A model generated the notes under the pieces. That model did no database searches and was not told the DNA's origin. It worked only from the letters and a program-made list of their open reading frames with translations. A stretch of 64,000 nucleotides of DNA from an uncultured Dialister sp. (GTDB taxonomy: Bacteria; Bacillota; Negativicutes; Veillonellales; Dialisteraceae), in contig URIB01000002.1 of assembly GCA_900547785.1 (NCBI GenBank), positions 132,988 to 196,987 on the forward strand. The letters are read 5' to 3'. The first letter of the stretch is position 1. Each line of letters starts with the position of its first letter. Positions 8,603 to 16,227 of this stretch are shown one piece after another. The translations under genes and the position numbers were made by a program.

Positions 8603-9636
8603 CAGAATCCTCCGTAATACTCATCCCCGCGACTTACGAGGAGCGACAAATCCCCAACCCTGTCAATTGCTTTATAACATCCTATCGCCACTACATTTTC
8701 AGGCTCCTTAGGAATAAAAACCGGTATTCCAATCTGCTTTGAAATCCATTCTGAAAAGTTTGCCAATTGCATAGAATCACCGGTCAACAGCAATCCGTTA
8801 TGAATCAAATCGTCCGCCATTTCCGGCGTTAAGTAACAAAACATATCTTTAATCAATTTGACAACCGGCATTATCGCTTTTTGTATGACAGCTTCCAGTT
8901 CATGTTCCCCAACTTCAACAATGATTTCAACCCCATCTTCCTTTCTTCTGCCCCTTACCGTAATTTTTTCTTCTCCTCCGCGGACAGCAGATGCCCATTC
9001 CGACTTCAGTTGTTCAGCCTGCTCCGGAATGATCATTAAGTGATGTTTTTTTTCTAAAAATTTACAAATTTCTAAGTCAACAGTATGACTGCCAAAAGAA
9101 GCACTTTTTTCATATACCGTACCGCCACAAGCATACATACCGCAGTCCGTCATGTTTTCTCCTATAACAACGGATAGTACTGTATCCGGCAAATCAATAA
9201 CCTGTCCGACCCCGATTGCTGCCGCTGCCGGCGACGCAATCAGAGATACATTTTGTACTCCTGCATGCCGAGCCGCATCTATTAAAGCATGTTTAACAAC
9301 CGAACCGAGACCGCACGGTATGGAAATCATGACATTAGGCCGGCTCACTGATTTTTTAGTCGCTTTATTAATGAAATATCGCAACATTTCTTTCGTTATT
9401 TCATAATCCGTCATAATGCCGTTCTTTATCGTCCATACCAGATGACAATTTCCTGTTTGAGCGGAATGTATGCGTATTAATGCATCTGTACCGAACCCGG
9501 CAATTTCTCCGGTTTCATCATCAACGGCTGCACAACTCGCTTCTTCTAAAATTATATTTTCTCCTGAACATATACGAATCCGAAACGATCCGATATCAAT
9601 GCCAAATTTTATTCCGGCACCATAAAATGCTTTCAT
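8602..9636 (-). CDS. mreB: Divergent MreB/actin-like protein
   Basis: A 344-residue actin-fold protein, first gene of the mreBCD run. MreB is normally an ATP-dependent membrane filament that guides cell-wall synthesis. The fold is recognisable: FGIDIGS at residues 11-17, LIASPAAAAIG at 132-141 and LLLTGD at 282-287. Key positions differ from canonical MreB. Phosphate loop 1 reads DIGS where DLGT is usual. The EEP that carries the catalytic glutamate is ASP. The second phosphate loop, normally DIGGGTT, is VIGENMT (157-163). The GGG of the adenosine loop is GDS. Binding or hydrolysis of ATP is therefore doubtful. The ATG at 9636 is chosen over upstream in-frame starts because of AAGGA eight bases before it. 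Confidence 0.8.
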   Translation of the reverse strand: MKAFYGAGIKFGIDIGSFRIRICSGENIILEEASCAAVDDETGEIAGFGTDALIRIHSAQTGNCHLVWTIKNGIMTDYEITKEMLRYFINKATKKSVSRPNVMISIPCGLGSVVKHALIDAARHAGVQNVSLIASPAAAAIGVGQVIDLPDTVLSVVIGENMTDCGMYACGGTVYEKSASFGSHTVDLEICKFLEKKHHLMIIPEQAEQLKSEWASAVRGGEEKITVRGRRKEDGVEIIVEVGEHELEAVIQKAIMPVVKLIKDMFCYLTPEMADDLIHNGLLLTGDSMQLANFSEWISKQIGIPVFIPKEPENVVAIGCYKAIDRVGDLSLLVSRGDEYYGGF

Positions 9637-9679
9637 ATTTATTATCCTTGTTATTATCCTTCCTCTGGTTGTGTTTTCC

Positions 9680-9685
9680 ATTGTA
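9680..9685 (-). promoter_or_regulatory. Candidate extended -10 element for the mreB run
   Basis: On the minus strand TGGTACAAT gives an extended -10 (TG-n-TACAAT) about 44 bases before the mreB ATG. No good -35 is seen at 16-18 bases, as expected for an extended -10 promoter. Position and motif only; not proven. Confidence 0.38.
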
Positions 9686-9787
9686 CCACATATCATGATT
9701 TTTCATTGTACGGCTGTTTCAAAATTATATGAGAACAAAAGTTAATTTATAAATACCAAACACTTTATTTTTCAAATGATTTCCTAA

Positions 9788-9816
9788 TTGACTTGATATT
9801 TTTATTGTATTAAAAT
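9788..9816 (+). promoter_or_regulatory. Sigma-70 type promoter of cbiK
   Basis: TTGACT (9788-9793) and TAAAAT (9811-9816) are separated by 17 bases. Transcription from here would give a leader of about 110 bases before the cbiK ATG at 9935, long enough to hold regulatory RNA structure. Confidence 0.65.
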
Positions 9817-9896
9817 GAATATATCAAAAGCAATTTTTAAATAGCAAGAATAGCAGAAGGGAAACTGTTTATTTGCTGTTAAGAATTGCTGTTTTC

Positions 9897-9916
9897 CCTG
9901 TTCTACAGGTTTTTTT
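9897..9916 (+). terminator. Possible leader terminator or attenuator before cbiK
   Basis: CCTGT-TCT-ACAGG forms a five-base-pair hairpin followed at once by seven T, only a few bases before the cbiK ribosome-binding site AAGGAG. An upstream segment (9856-9865, GAAGGGAAAC) can pair with 9891-9903 and so compete with this hairpin, an arrangement seen in attenuators. The stem is short, so strength is uncertain. Confidence 0.38.
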
Positions 9917-9934
9917 GTTAAGGAGTGATAGGTC

Positions 9935-10921
9935 ATGAAAAAAAGTATGAAAGCTGTTTTGGCTGCTTCCGTAGCTGCATTTTGCATGTTCGGTTTAGGG
10001 ATGACTGCAAATGCTTACGAACTCAGTTCCGAAGTTCAGGATGTCACACCGGCTCTTCGTGAAGCTACTACCATCGGTGTCTGGAGTCACAAAAACCCGA
10101 TGATGGCAAATGCAAAAAACAAAGATGCCATTCTTGTTATGACATTTGGTACAACGTTTAGCGATACCCGTGCTAAAACAATTGATGCGGTAAAAGCTGC
10201 CATTCAAAAAGCTCATCCTGATATTCCCGTATTTGAAGCATATACATCGCACATCATTATTGACCGTGTCAAAGCTAATGAAGGCATTCAAAAACTCACT
10301 CCCGAACAAGCTTTTGACAAATTAAAGGCTGAAGGATATACCCGGGTTGCCGTTGTTTCTCTCGATATCATTCCCGGCATAGAATACAGCTACAAATCCA
10401 TTGTAACCAAAATGCAAATGTCCAGATTTAAAGCCATCTCTATGGCTACACCGCTCATGTATTATCAAGGAACGGAAGACGCGCCTGACCAGGTCGTAGA
10501 TTTCCTCAAAGCATTAAAGAGTCAAATGCCGAAAATGGAAAAAACGGATGCCACACTTCTCATGGCTCACGGTACTCCTCACCCCGGCAATGCATACTAT
10601 GCAGTTATTCAAGACCGGATTGAAGAACTCGGCATGGACAACGTATTCGTTTATTCCGTTGAAGGTCGTCCTAATTTAGAAGATGTCATTCCTAAACTGA
10701 AAGCGAACGGTATTAAACATGTGACATTGATGCCGATTATGATGGTAGCTGGTGATCATGCTAATAATGATATGGCCGGTGACGAACCTGACAGCCATAA
10801 GAGCATTCTTATGAAAGAAGGTATCAGTGTAGATGCCTATATCCACGGTTTAGGCGAAAATAAAGAAATTCGCGATATTTATGTAGAAAGAGCGAATGAA
10901 GCTGTTGACGCTTTGAATTAA
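9935..10921 (+). CDS. cbiK: Exported sirohydrochlorin cobaltochelatase (CbiK type)
   Basis: A 328-residue class II chelatase of the CbiK family, which inserts Co2+ (or Fe2+) into sirohydrochlorin. The three metal ligands known from Salmonella CbiK appear to be kept: H212 in AHGTPH, E243 in SVEGRP and H275 in GDHANND. Unusually, the protein begins with a clear Sec signal peptide (basic MKKSMK, hydrophobic core, cleavage near TANA-YE at residue 27), so it should act outside the cytoplasm. A periplasmic CbiK that binds heme is known from Desulfovibrio vulgaris. AAGGAG lies before the ATG. The next gene is a binding protein of an iron/heme/cobalamin importer, which favours a tetrapyrrole- or metal-handling role in the envelope over, or besides, B12 synthesis. 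Confidence 0.88.
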   Translation: MKKSMKAVLAASVAAFCMFGLGMTANAYELSSEVQDVTPALREATTIGVWSHKNPMMANAKNKDAILVMTFGTTFSDTRAKTIDAVKAAIQKAHPDIPVFEAYTSHIIIDRVKANEGIQKLTPEQAFDKLKAEGYTRVAVVSLDIIPGIEYSYKSIVTKMQMSRFKAISMATPLMYYQGTEDAPDQVVDFLKALKSQMPKMEKTDATLLMAHGTPHPGNAYYAVIQDRIEELGMDNVFVYSVEGRPNLEDVIPKLKANGIKHVTLMPIMMVAGDHANNDMAGDEPDSHKSILMKEGISVDAYIHGLGENKEIRDIYVERANEAVDALN

Positions 10922-10955
10922 TATCATAAACAGTACTTCGAAATAGACTTTTTAC

Positions 10956-10996
10956 AGAAAAGCTTCTGCGTTATTCTATGATGCAGGAGCTTTTCT
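10956..10996 (+). terminator. Hairpin between cbiK and the binding-protein gene
   Basis: Arms of 14 bases (AGAAAAGCTTCTGC and GCAGGAGCTTTTCT, one mismatch) enclose a 13-base loop. The U tract is poor (CTTTTCTC lies within the stem), so it may be a partial terminator or an RNA-stability element that sets the ratio of the two gene products. Confidence 0.5.
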
Positions 10997-11018
10997 CAAA
11001 TCCATACAGGAGTTCTCT

Positions 11019-11945
11019 ATGAAAAAATTTTATGCCCTGCTGCTCTGTGCCGTCTTATGTGTGGCAACTGCCGGTTGCAGCCAATCCAATGAAAAATCAT
11101 CTTCCGTTTCAAACATAACCTATTCATACAAAGAGCAGCAAATTACTTTGCCTATGCCCCCGAAAAAAATCATTACCTTAAGTACTCCTCTCTTGAATAT
11201 GGCCTATGCTGTAGGTGGAAATTCTATCGCCCGACCGACCACAAGCAATCCAATTCCTGACGAAGCAAAAAATTTACCTGAACTGGGTCAGGTTTCTCAT
11301 ATAAATATGGAAACCTTGGTCGGCTTAAAGCCTGATCTTGTTTTGGGCGAAAAAGGGCAAAACACCAAATTTGAATCGTTATTGCAAAGTAACAATATTC
11401 CCTACTTACTTATCAATTATGACGGTATCAATGACAATGTACCGTTAATGAAATTATTGGGAGAAATTTTTAACAAATCGGAAAATGCCGATAAAATTAT
11501 CAAAAACTATGAAGACGGGGTCGAAAAAGCAATAAATGAATCTTTGCAATTTACGCCTGTCCGTGTTGCTGTACTTCGGGCAACAGGTAAAGATGTAACT
11601 GCAGAAACCCCAAAAGCTATTTGCGCATCTATGATTGAACAATTACACATGAATAATGTTTTATTAAATCACAAAGATGTTACTTTAGATACAAAAACCG
11701 TCCCCTATTCTTTAGAGCAGTTATCTGCTGATAACCCTGAAATTATTTTCATTGTTACTATGGGAAAATCTAAGGATATTTCAAAAAAAATGGATGAACA
11801 AATGAGAAATAATCCGGCTTGGTCAAGCTTGGACGCAGTAAAAAATGATCGCGTCTACTTTTTACCATCTGACCTGTTTCTTTTAAACCCCGGCATAAAA
11901 ACTCCTGAAGCCATGAATAAACTTCTTGACCTTGCTTACAGATAA
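11019..11945 (+). CDS. ABC importer substrate-binding lipoprotein (FecB/BtuF class)
   Basis: A 308-residue periplasmic binding protein with a lipoprotein signal: hydrophobic stretch then ATAGC, with the lipid-bearing Cys at position 20. The fold is the helix-linked class III type used for siderophores, heme and cobalamin; LVGLKPDLVLGEKGQ and the C-terminal motif NNPAWSSLDAVKNDRVYFLP are typical. The matching permease and ATPase lie immediately beyond on the opposite strand, converging on a shared terminator. Ligand cannot be read from sequence. Cobalamin, cobinamide, heme or an iron chelate all fit, and the neighbouring chelatase and cbi genes make a tetrapyrrole most likely. Confidence 0.85.
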   Translation: MKKFYALLLCAVLCVATAGCSQSNEKSSSVSNITYSYKEQQITLPMPPKKIITLSTPLLNMAYAVGGNSIARPTTSNPIPDEAKNLPELGQVSHINMETLVGLKPDLVLGEKGQNTKFESLLQSNNIPYLLINYDGINDNVPLMKLLGEIFNKSENADKIIKNYEDGVEKAINESLQFTPVRVAVLRATGKDVTAETPKAICASMIEQLHMNNVLLNHKDVTLDTKTVPYSLEQLSADNPEIIFIVTMGKSKDISKKMDEQMRNNPAWSSLDAVKNDRVYFLPSDLFLLNPGIKTPEAMNKLLDLAYR

Positions 11946-11956
11946 TAGACACATAC

Positions 11957-12005
11957 AAAAAGAGCCATTATTGATAAAAATGACAAAATCAATAACGGCT
12001 CTTTT
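11957..12005. terminator. Bidirectional Rho-independent terminator
   Basis: An 18-base inverted repeat (AAAAGAGCCATTATTGAT and its near-perfect complement, one wobble pair) with an A tract on the left and a T tract on the right. It separates the convergent binding-protein and ATPase genes and can serve both strands. Confidence 0.86.
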
Positions 12006-12014
12006 ATTTTTTCT

Positions 12015-12806
12015 TTATTTCGCTTCCAGTAACCCATTAATTGAGATACTGGGTTTTCCTTTTCGTATTTCTATATCGGCATCTACTTCAAATATTTCTG
12101 CAATGGCATCTGATGTCATGATATCTAATGGTGCTCCGTGGCGTTTTATGGTTCCTTCTTCCAACACAAAAATTTGTGATGAATATCGGATAGCCTGATT
12201 AATATCATGAAGTACCATAATAACTGTTAATCCCTCTTCCTTATTCAGTTTGGATACCAACTCCAAAATTTCTAATTGGTGGCATATATCCAAATATGTA
12301 GTCGGTTCGTCAAGAATGAGAATCTTGGGTTCTTGTGCCAAAGCCATTGCTATCCATACACGCTGACGTTCTCCGCCGGACAGGCTGGAAGCAATTCTGT
12401 CCTTCAGATGAAAAGTATTTGTTCTTTTCAGGGCACTTTGGATCACTTCCCGATCCCTGTCCGAAACTCCTGTCCACCAATGCTGGTAAGGGTACCTGCC
12501 GCAAGCAACCAGTTCTTCTGCTGTCATATCTTTGGGAATTTCGTGTACTTGCGGTAAAAATGCAACATATCTTGCCATTTCATCATTTTTATACTTTTCA
12601 AGTAATTTCCCGGCAATTTGTATATATCCCGCATCAGGCTTTAAGTTTCCGGTAATGGCTTTTAGCAAAGTAGACTTTCCACATCCGTTGCGACCTAAAA
12701 ATGTTACTATACTTCCTTTTTGGATTTCTCCCTTTGCTCCTTTTAAAACCTGATTTTTTCCAAAACTGATGTGGATGTCCGATATTAGAACTTCTAAATC
12801 TGCCAC
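12015..12806 (-). CDS. FecE/BtuD-class ABC transporter ATP-binding protein
   Basis: A 263-residue ATPase of an iron-siderophore/heme/cobalamin importer. It has Walker A (GRNGCGKST, about residues 38-46), the signature LSGGERQRVWIA (about 142), Walker B (ILILDEPTTYLD) and the switch histidine in MVLHDINQA. The start codon is GTG, preceded by AAGGAG; it shares one base with the permease stop. This is the second and last gene of the unit, ending before the bidirectional terminator. Confidence 0.9.
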   Translation of the reverse strand: MADLEVLISDIHISFGKNQVLKGAKGEIQKGSIVTFLGRNGCGKSTLLKAITGNLKPDAGYIQIAGKLLEKYKNDEMARYVAFLPQVHEIPKDMTAEELVACGRYPYQHWWTGVSDRDREVIQSALKRTNTFHLKDRIASSLSGGERQRVWIAMALAQEPKILILDEPTTYLDICHQLEILELVSKLNKEEGLTVIMVLHDINQAIRYSSQIFVLEEGTIKRHGAPLDIMTSDAIAEIFEVDADIEIRKGKPSISINGLLEAK

Positions 12807-13807
12807 TATGAACTCCTTCTCAACAAATATAGAAAAAATGGAGCCCCTAAAAAGGCCATAATAATCCCTGCCGGAATTTCAACCGGGGAAAACAAAATTC
12901 TTCCTAATGTATCACAAAATACAAGAACACCTGCTCCTAAGATTGCCGACCCGGGTACGACATATTTATAATCTGTTCCAATAATCAGTCTCACTATATG
13001 TGGAACTACCAAGCCCACAAATCCGATTAAACCGGCAATGCTGACCGCCCCGGCTGCCAAAAGAGCTGCAACTGCAGTCATGGAAAATCTCACTTTTTCT
13101 ACGGGAACACCCAATCCTCTGGCTGTTTCATCACCAAGGCTTAAAATTGTCAAGGCCTTACAGCCTGCCAATGCAAAAAGCAATCCCAGAATGGTATATG
13201 GAAATAAAGATTCCACTTGCGGCCAACTTCTGGCTGAAAGTCCGCCAACCATCCAAAGTAATGCGCCTTGCACTTTATCCGAATAAAAGACAAGCAGTGC
13301 AGAAATACCACTCCCCAAGAAAGCACTGACCGCTACCCCGGCTAAAATAATGCGCGTCGGTCTTATTCCATTTTTCCATGCCAAAGCATATACTGCACAG
13401 GCGGAAAGCATTGCCCCGATAAATGCAACCGGCGTCAATAACAAAGAAGCTTCTGGCATAAAAATCAGCATAATAACTCCGGCCAGTCCGGCTCCGCTTG
13501 ATACCCCGACAATTCCCGGATCCGCCAGCGGGTTCTTCATGACTGCTTGGAGTATAGCTCCTGAAACCGCTAAATTGGCACCCACAAGTGACCCTACTAT
13601 ATTTCTTGGAAAACGGATATTCCATATTACCATTTCATCTGTTGTTTCTATATTCCCGAAAAGTGTATGAATAATAGTATCTAATGATATATCCGCCGAT
13701 CCGAATAAAAGACTTCCTACCATGGTAAGCATAGTAAACAAAAGAAAAACTGCCATAACAAAAAATCTGAACGTATGACTTTTTCCGGTGTCAAATTCTT
13801 TTTCCAA
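12806..13807 (-). CDS. FecCD-family ABC transporter permease
   Basis: A 333-residue permease with about nine to ten membrane spans, of the BtuC/FhuB/HmuU family. Family motifs are clear: RFPRNIVGSLVGANLAVSGA near the N-terminus, NPLADPGIVGVSSGAGL, and GLIGFVGLVVPHIVRLIIG toward the C-terminus, the region that contacts the ATPase. The start is TTG at 13807, chosen because GGAGG lies five to six bases before it. It works as a homodimer in the inner membrane with the ATPase downstream and, probably, the lipoprotein encoded convergently. Confidence 0.9.
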   Translation of the reverse strand: MEKEFDTGKSHTFRFFVMAVFLLFTMLTMVGSLLFGSADISLDTIIHTLFGNIETTDEMVIWNIRFPRNIVGSLVGANLAVSGAILQAVMKNPLADPGIVGVSSGAGLAGVIMLIFMPEASLLLTPVAFIGAMLSACAVYALAWKNGIRPTRIILAGVAVSAFLGSGISALLVFYSDKVQGALLWMVGGLSARSWPQVESLFPYTILGLLFALAGCKALTILSLGDETARGLGVPVEKVRFSMTAVAALLAAGAVSIAGLIGFVGLVVPHIVRLIIGTDYKYVVPGSAILGAGVLVFCDTLGRILFSPVEIPAGIIMAFLGAPFFLYLLRRSS

Positions 13808-13848
13808 AAATTCCTCCTGCGATATGTTGTAATTAATATATCAATATA

Positions 13849-13878
13849 AATATAGCAAATTTAGCTCTTATCGCTCAA
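13849..13878 (-). promoter_or_regulatory. Candidate promoter of the FecCD permease-ATPase unit
   Basis: On the minus strand TTGAGC (13873-13878) and TATATT (13849-13854) are 18 bases apart, and the -10 carries an upstream TG (TGCTATATT). It lies just after the cbi operon terminator. No convincing Fur box was found here. Confidence 0.45.
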
Positions 13879-13883
13879 ATAAA

Positions 13884-13925
13884 AAGTAATAGAATGCTAA
13901 TCCTTATATTATCATTCTATTACTT
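13884..13925 (-). terminator. Terminator of the cbi operon
   Basis: A perfect 13-base inverted repeat (AAGTAATAGAATG and its complement) around a 16-base loop, followed on the minus strand by TTTTTATTT. It lies 29 bases after the cbiC stop codon. Confidence 0.75.
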
Positions 13926-13953
13926 ATATTTAGCGTGTCAAGATACTTATTTC

Positions 13954-14619
13954 TTATAAATTGCTTTTCCCCTGTACATAAAGCATATGGTCTCTTTGTA
14001 CCAAATTATACATCAATGCATTAACTACCGAGGCAACAATGGAACTTCCTCCTTTTGTTCCCCTGACAGTAATAAACGGACAAGGCGATTTTCTGATAAG
14101 CTGTTCTTTAGAGTCAGCCGCTCCCACAAACCCGACAGGGATTCCAATAATAAGTGCCGGCTTAATTCTATCCTCTTCCACCATTCTGATTGCTTCATAA
14201 AGAGCAGTCGGTGCATTGCCTACGGCAATTATGGAGCCATTCAAGTCAGTACCGAAAGAATTCATGGCAGCCATAGAACGAGCAATATTTTTTTCTTTTG
14301 CAATTTTTGCAATTTCGGGATCTGACACACGGCAATATACATCTCCCCCCAGAGCAGTAAGCGCTCTCTTATTTATACCTGCTTTAACCATATTGACGTC
14401 ACAATAAATATTACATCCTTTTGATAATGCTTCAATTCCTGATGAAACAGCATCTTTACTTGTTTGGATTAAATGCCCATAGTCAACATCACCGGACGCA
14501 TGAATCATCCGAGAATAAACTGCAATTTCCTCCGGTGTGAGATCAATATCAGCAATAAACGGATTAATTAAATCCATACTTTTTTCTTCAATTGCACGCG
14601 GGTTCTTTATAAAATCCAT
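13954..14619 (-). CDS. cbiC: Cobalt-precorrin-8 methylmutase
   Basis: About 221 residues. CbiC moves a methyl group from C11 to C12 of cobalt-precorrin-8 to give cobyrinate. The conserved histidine-containing stretch RMIHASGDVDYGHLI is present near residue 38, and the family block PALIIGIPVGFVGAADSKE follows at about 155. The ATG at 14619 is chosen because GGAGG lies seven bases upstream; it overlaps the end of cbiJ by 32 bases. In many cbi operons cbiC comes near the front; here it is last. Confidence 0.92.
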   Translation of the reverse strand: MDFIKNPRAIEEKSMDLINPFIADIDLTPEEIAVYSRMIHASGDVDYGHLIQTSKDAVSSGIEALSKGCNIYCDVNMVKAGINKRALTALGGDVYCRVSDPEIAKIAKEKNIARSMAAMNSFGTDLNGSIIAVGNAPTALYEAIRMVEEDRIKPALIIGIPVGFVGAADSKEQLIRKSPCPFITVRGTKGGSSIVASVVNALMYNLVQRDHMLYVQGKSNL

Positions 14620-15406
14620 AGTGTTCCTCCATATAATCCAACACATCCTGTTTTGTTGAAAAAACAGGGACATTTCTTAAATTTGCTTTCGGTTTATCAA
14701 TAACAATCACTGATATTCCCGCTTTCATAGCCGCTTTTAATTTAGTATCACTTCCTCCCACTAACCCGCTGTTTTTAGTTACCATCACATCCACTCGATA
14801 ATCATTAATCATTGCCAAATTCATCTCATAAGAGAACGGGCCTTGAATGGCTAAAATATTTTTAGCTTTTAATCCCAAGTCTTCACACATTTTTAATACA
14901 GATGACACAGGGAGTACTCTTGCCCAGATTTCTTTTTCCTCGAGCGCTTTATCATGGACAAAAGTGGCTAAAGTTTTAGATCCGGTTGTGAGCAAAATAC
15001 TCTGTCCTAAATGTCCTGCCAAATTAGCCGCTTCAAATTCATCCTTTACCTCATAAAGCTTTTCATAATCAGGAAGTTCTATTTCAGCACGTTCATAGCG
15101 TACATAATCTATTCCGGCTTCCATACAGGCATTGTATGCTGTTTCTGAAACAATAGCAGCATAGGGATGACTGGCATCAAGAATCAATGTTACCTTTTTT
15201 TCTTTTATAACATTAATCATGTCATTTTTTGTAAATCTTCCGACACGGACGTCCAGCCCTTCATGAGATGCCAATATTTTACCGTATTGACTGACAACGG
15301 TCATCATGATTTCCCGCCGCAATTCAAGTGGCTTTTTTATTTCCCTGTCAGCCAGTTCTGCACCGATTTCACGCCCATCCTGCGTTCCTGAAATAATCCA
15401 AATCAA
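14588..15406 (-). CDS. cbiJ: Cobalt-precorrin-6A reductase
   Basis: A 272-residue CobK/CbiJ reductase, which reduces the C18-C19 double bond of cobalt-precorrin-6A with NAD(P)H. The N-terminus IWIISGTQDGREIGAELAD matches the family nucleotide-binding start, and DASHPYAAIVSETAYNAC is the diagnostic block. Also visible are LLTTGSKTL and VTKNSGLVGGSDTKL. The start codon is TTG overlapping the cbiH stop in a TTGA arrangement, with GGGGG upstream. It overlaps cbiC by 32 bases. Confidence 0.9.
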   Translation of the reverse strand: MIWIISGTQDGREIGAELADREIKKPLELRREIMMTVVSQYGKILASHEGLDVRVGRFTKNDMINVIKEKKVTLILDASHPYAAIVSETAYNACMEAGIDYVRYERAEIELPDYEKLYEVKDEFEAANLAGHLGQSILLTTGSKTLATFVHDKALEEKEIWARVLPVSSVLKMCEDLGLKAKNILAIQGPFSYEMNLAMINDYRVDVMVTKNSGLVGGSDTKLKAAMKAGISVIVIDKPKANLRNVPVFSTKQDVLDYMEEHYGFYKEPACN

Positions 15407-16227
15407 ACTTTATACCCCCTTGGCGTTATGATATGTCCGTCCGCCACATAGGAATTACTGTTACCAATTATAACGGTTGACTGCATATCTACATCTTCAT
15501 TCGGAATCTTTTCCAGCGAGCTGATGGTCCAATTCATTCCCGGACGACCTGCCTTTCGGACAATGCCAACCGGTGTTTCAGGCTTTCTGTATTCCAATAT
15601 AATATTCCTGATTTCATCTAAATAGGTTGCACGTCCACGGCTTTTGGGGTTATATATAGCAATAACAAAATCTCCCTCTGCAGCCAATCTCGCTCTCTTT
15701 TTAATCAAATCCCACGGAGTCATCAAGTCACTAAGGCTGATTACCGCATAATCATGCATTAACGGTGCCCCTAAAGCGGCCGCCGCTGTATTTGCAGCTG
15801 TCAGCCCGGGAATCACTTCACAATCCGGTCTTTTTTCTTCAGGAATTTTTTGAATCAACTCCAAAACCAGTCCCGCCATGCCGTATACGCCGGGATCCCC
15901 CGATGAAATAACAGCTACCCGATGACCCTCTACCGCTAAATCCACTGCTTTTTGACAACGATCTACCTCTTGCCTCATTCCATTGCCGACAACTTCTTTT
16001 TCAGCAATCATATCCCTGATTAAAGAAATATACGTGTTATATCCGACAATAATATCACAAGCCTCTATCGCATGAATCGCCTTTTCGGTCATCTCCTCCT
16101 TATGTCCGGGCCCTATTCCTATCACACAGACAGTCCCTCGGCTATTGCTATTGTCACCCCCACAAATTTTGTTTTCGGAAGAAGTGTTTTCCCCATTTTT
16201 GATTCCTTCAATGCTGCTGATTGACAT
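15403..16227 (-). CDS. cbiH: Cobalt-precorrin-3 C17-methyltransferase
   Basis: A tetrapyrrole methylase of up to 274 residues that methylates C17 and drives ring contraction. It shows the SAM-binding VIGIGPGH, SSGDPGVYGMAG and the block IPGLTAANTAAAALGAPLMHD. The start is unsure. The ATG at 16227 gives a 38-residue extension lying wholly inside cbiG, overlapping it by 106 bases. A GTG at 16125 overlaps the cbiG stop (GTGA) and has GAGGGA eight bases upstream, but would cut into the first beta strand before GIGPG. I keep the longer form with that reservation. The 3' end overlaps cbiJ by four bases. Confidence 0.9.
   Translation of the reverse strand: MSISSIEGIKNGENTSSENKICGGDNSNSRGTVCVIGIGPGHKEEMTEKAIHAIEACDIIVGYNTYISLIRDMIAEKEVVGNGMRQEVDRCQKAVDLAVEGHRVAVISSGDPGVYGMAGLVLELIQKIPEEKRPDCEVIPGLTAANTAAAALGAPLMHDYAVISLSDLMTPWDLIKKRARLAAEGDFVIAIYNPKSRGRATYLDEIRNIILEYRKPETPVGIVRKAGRPGMNWTISSLEKIPNEDVDMQSTVIIGNSNSYVADGHIITPRGYKV

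Noticed and set aside
13808..13883. Fur box before the FecCD permease
   Set aside because: The A/T-rich stretch has partial dyads but no convincing match to the 19-base Fur consensus.
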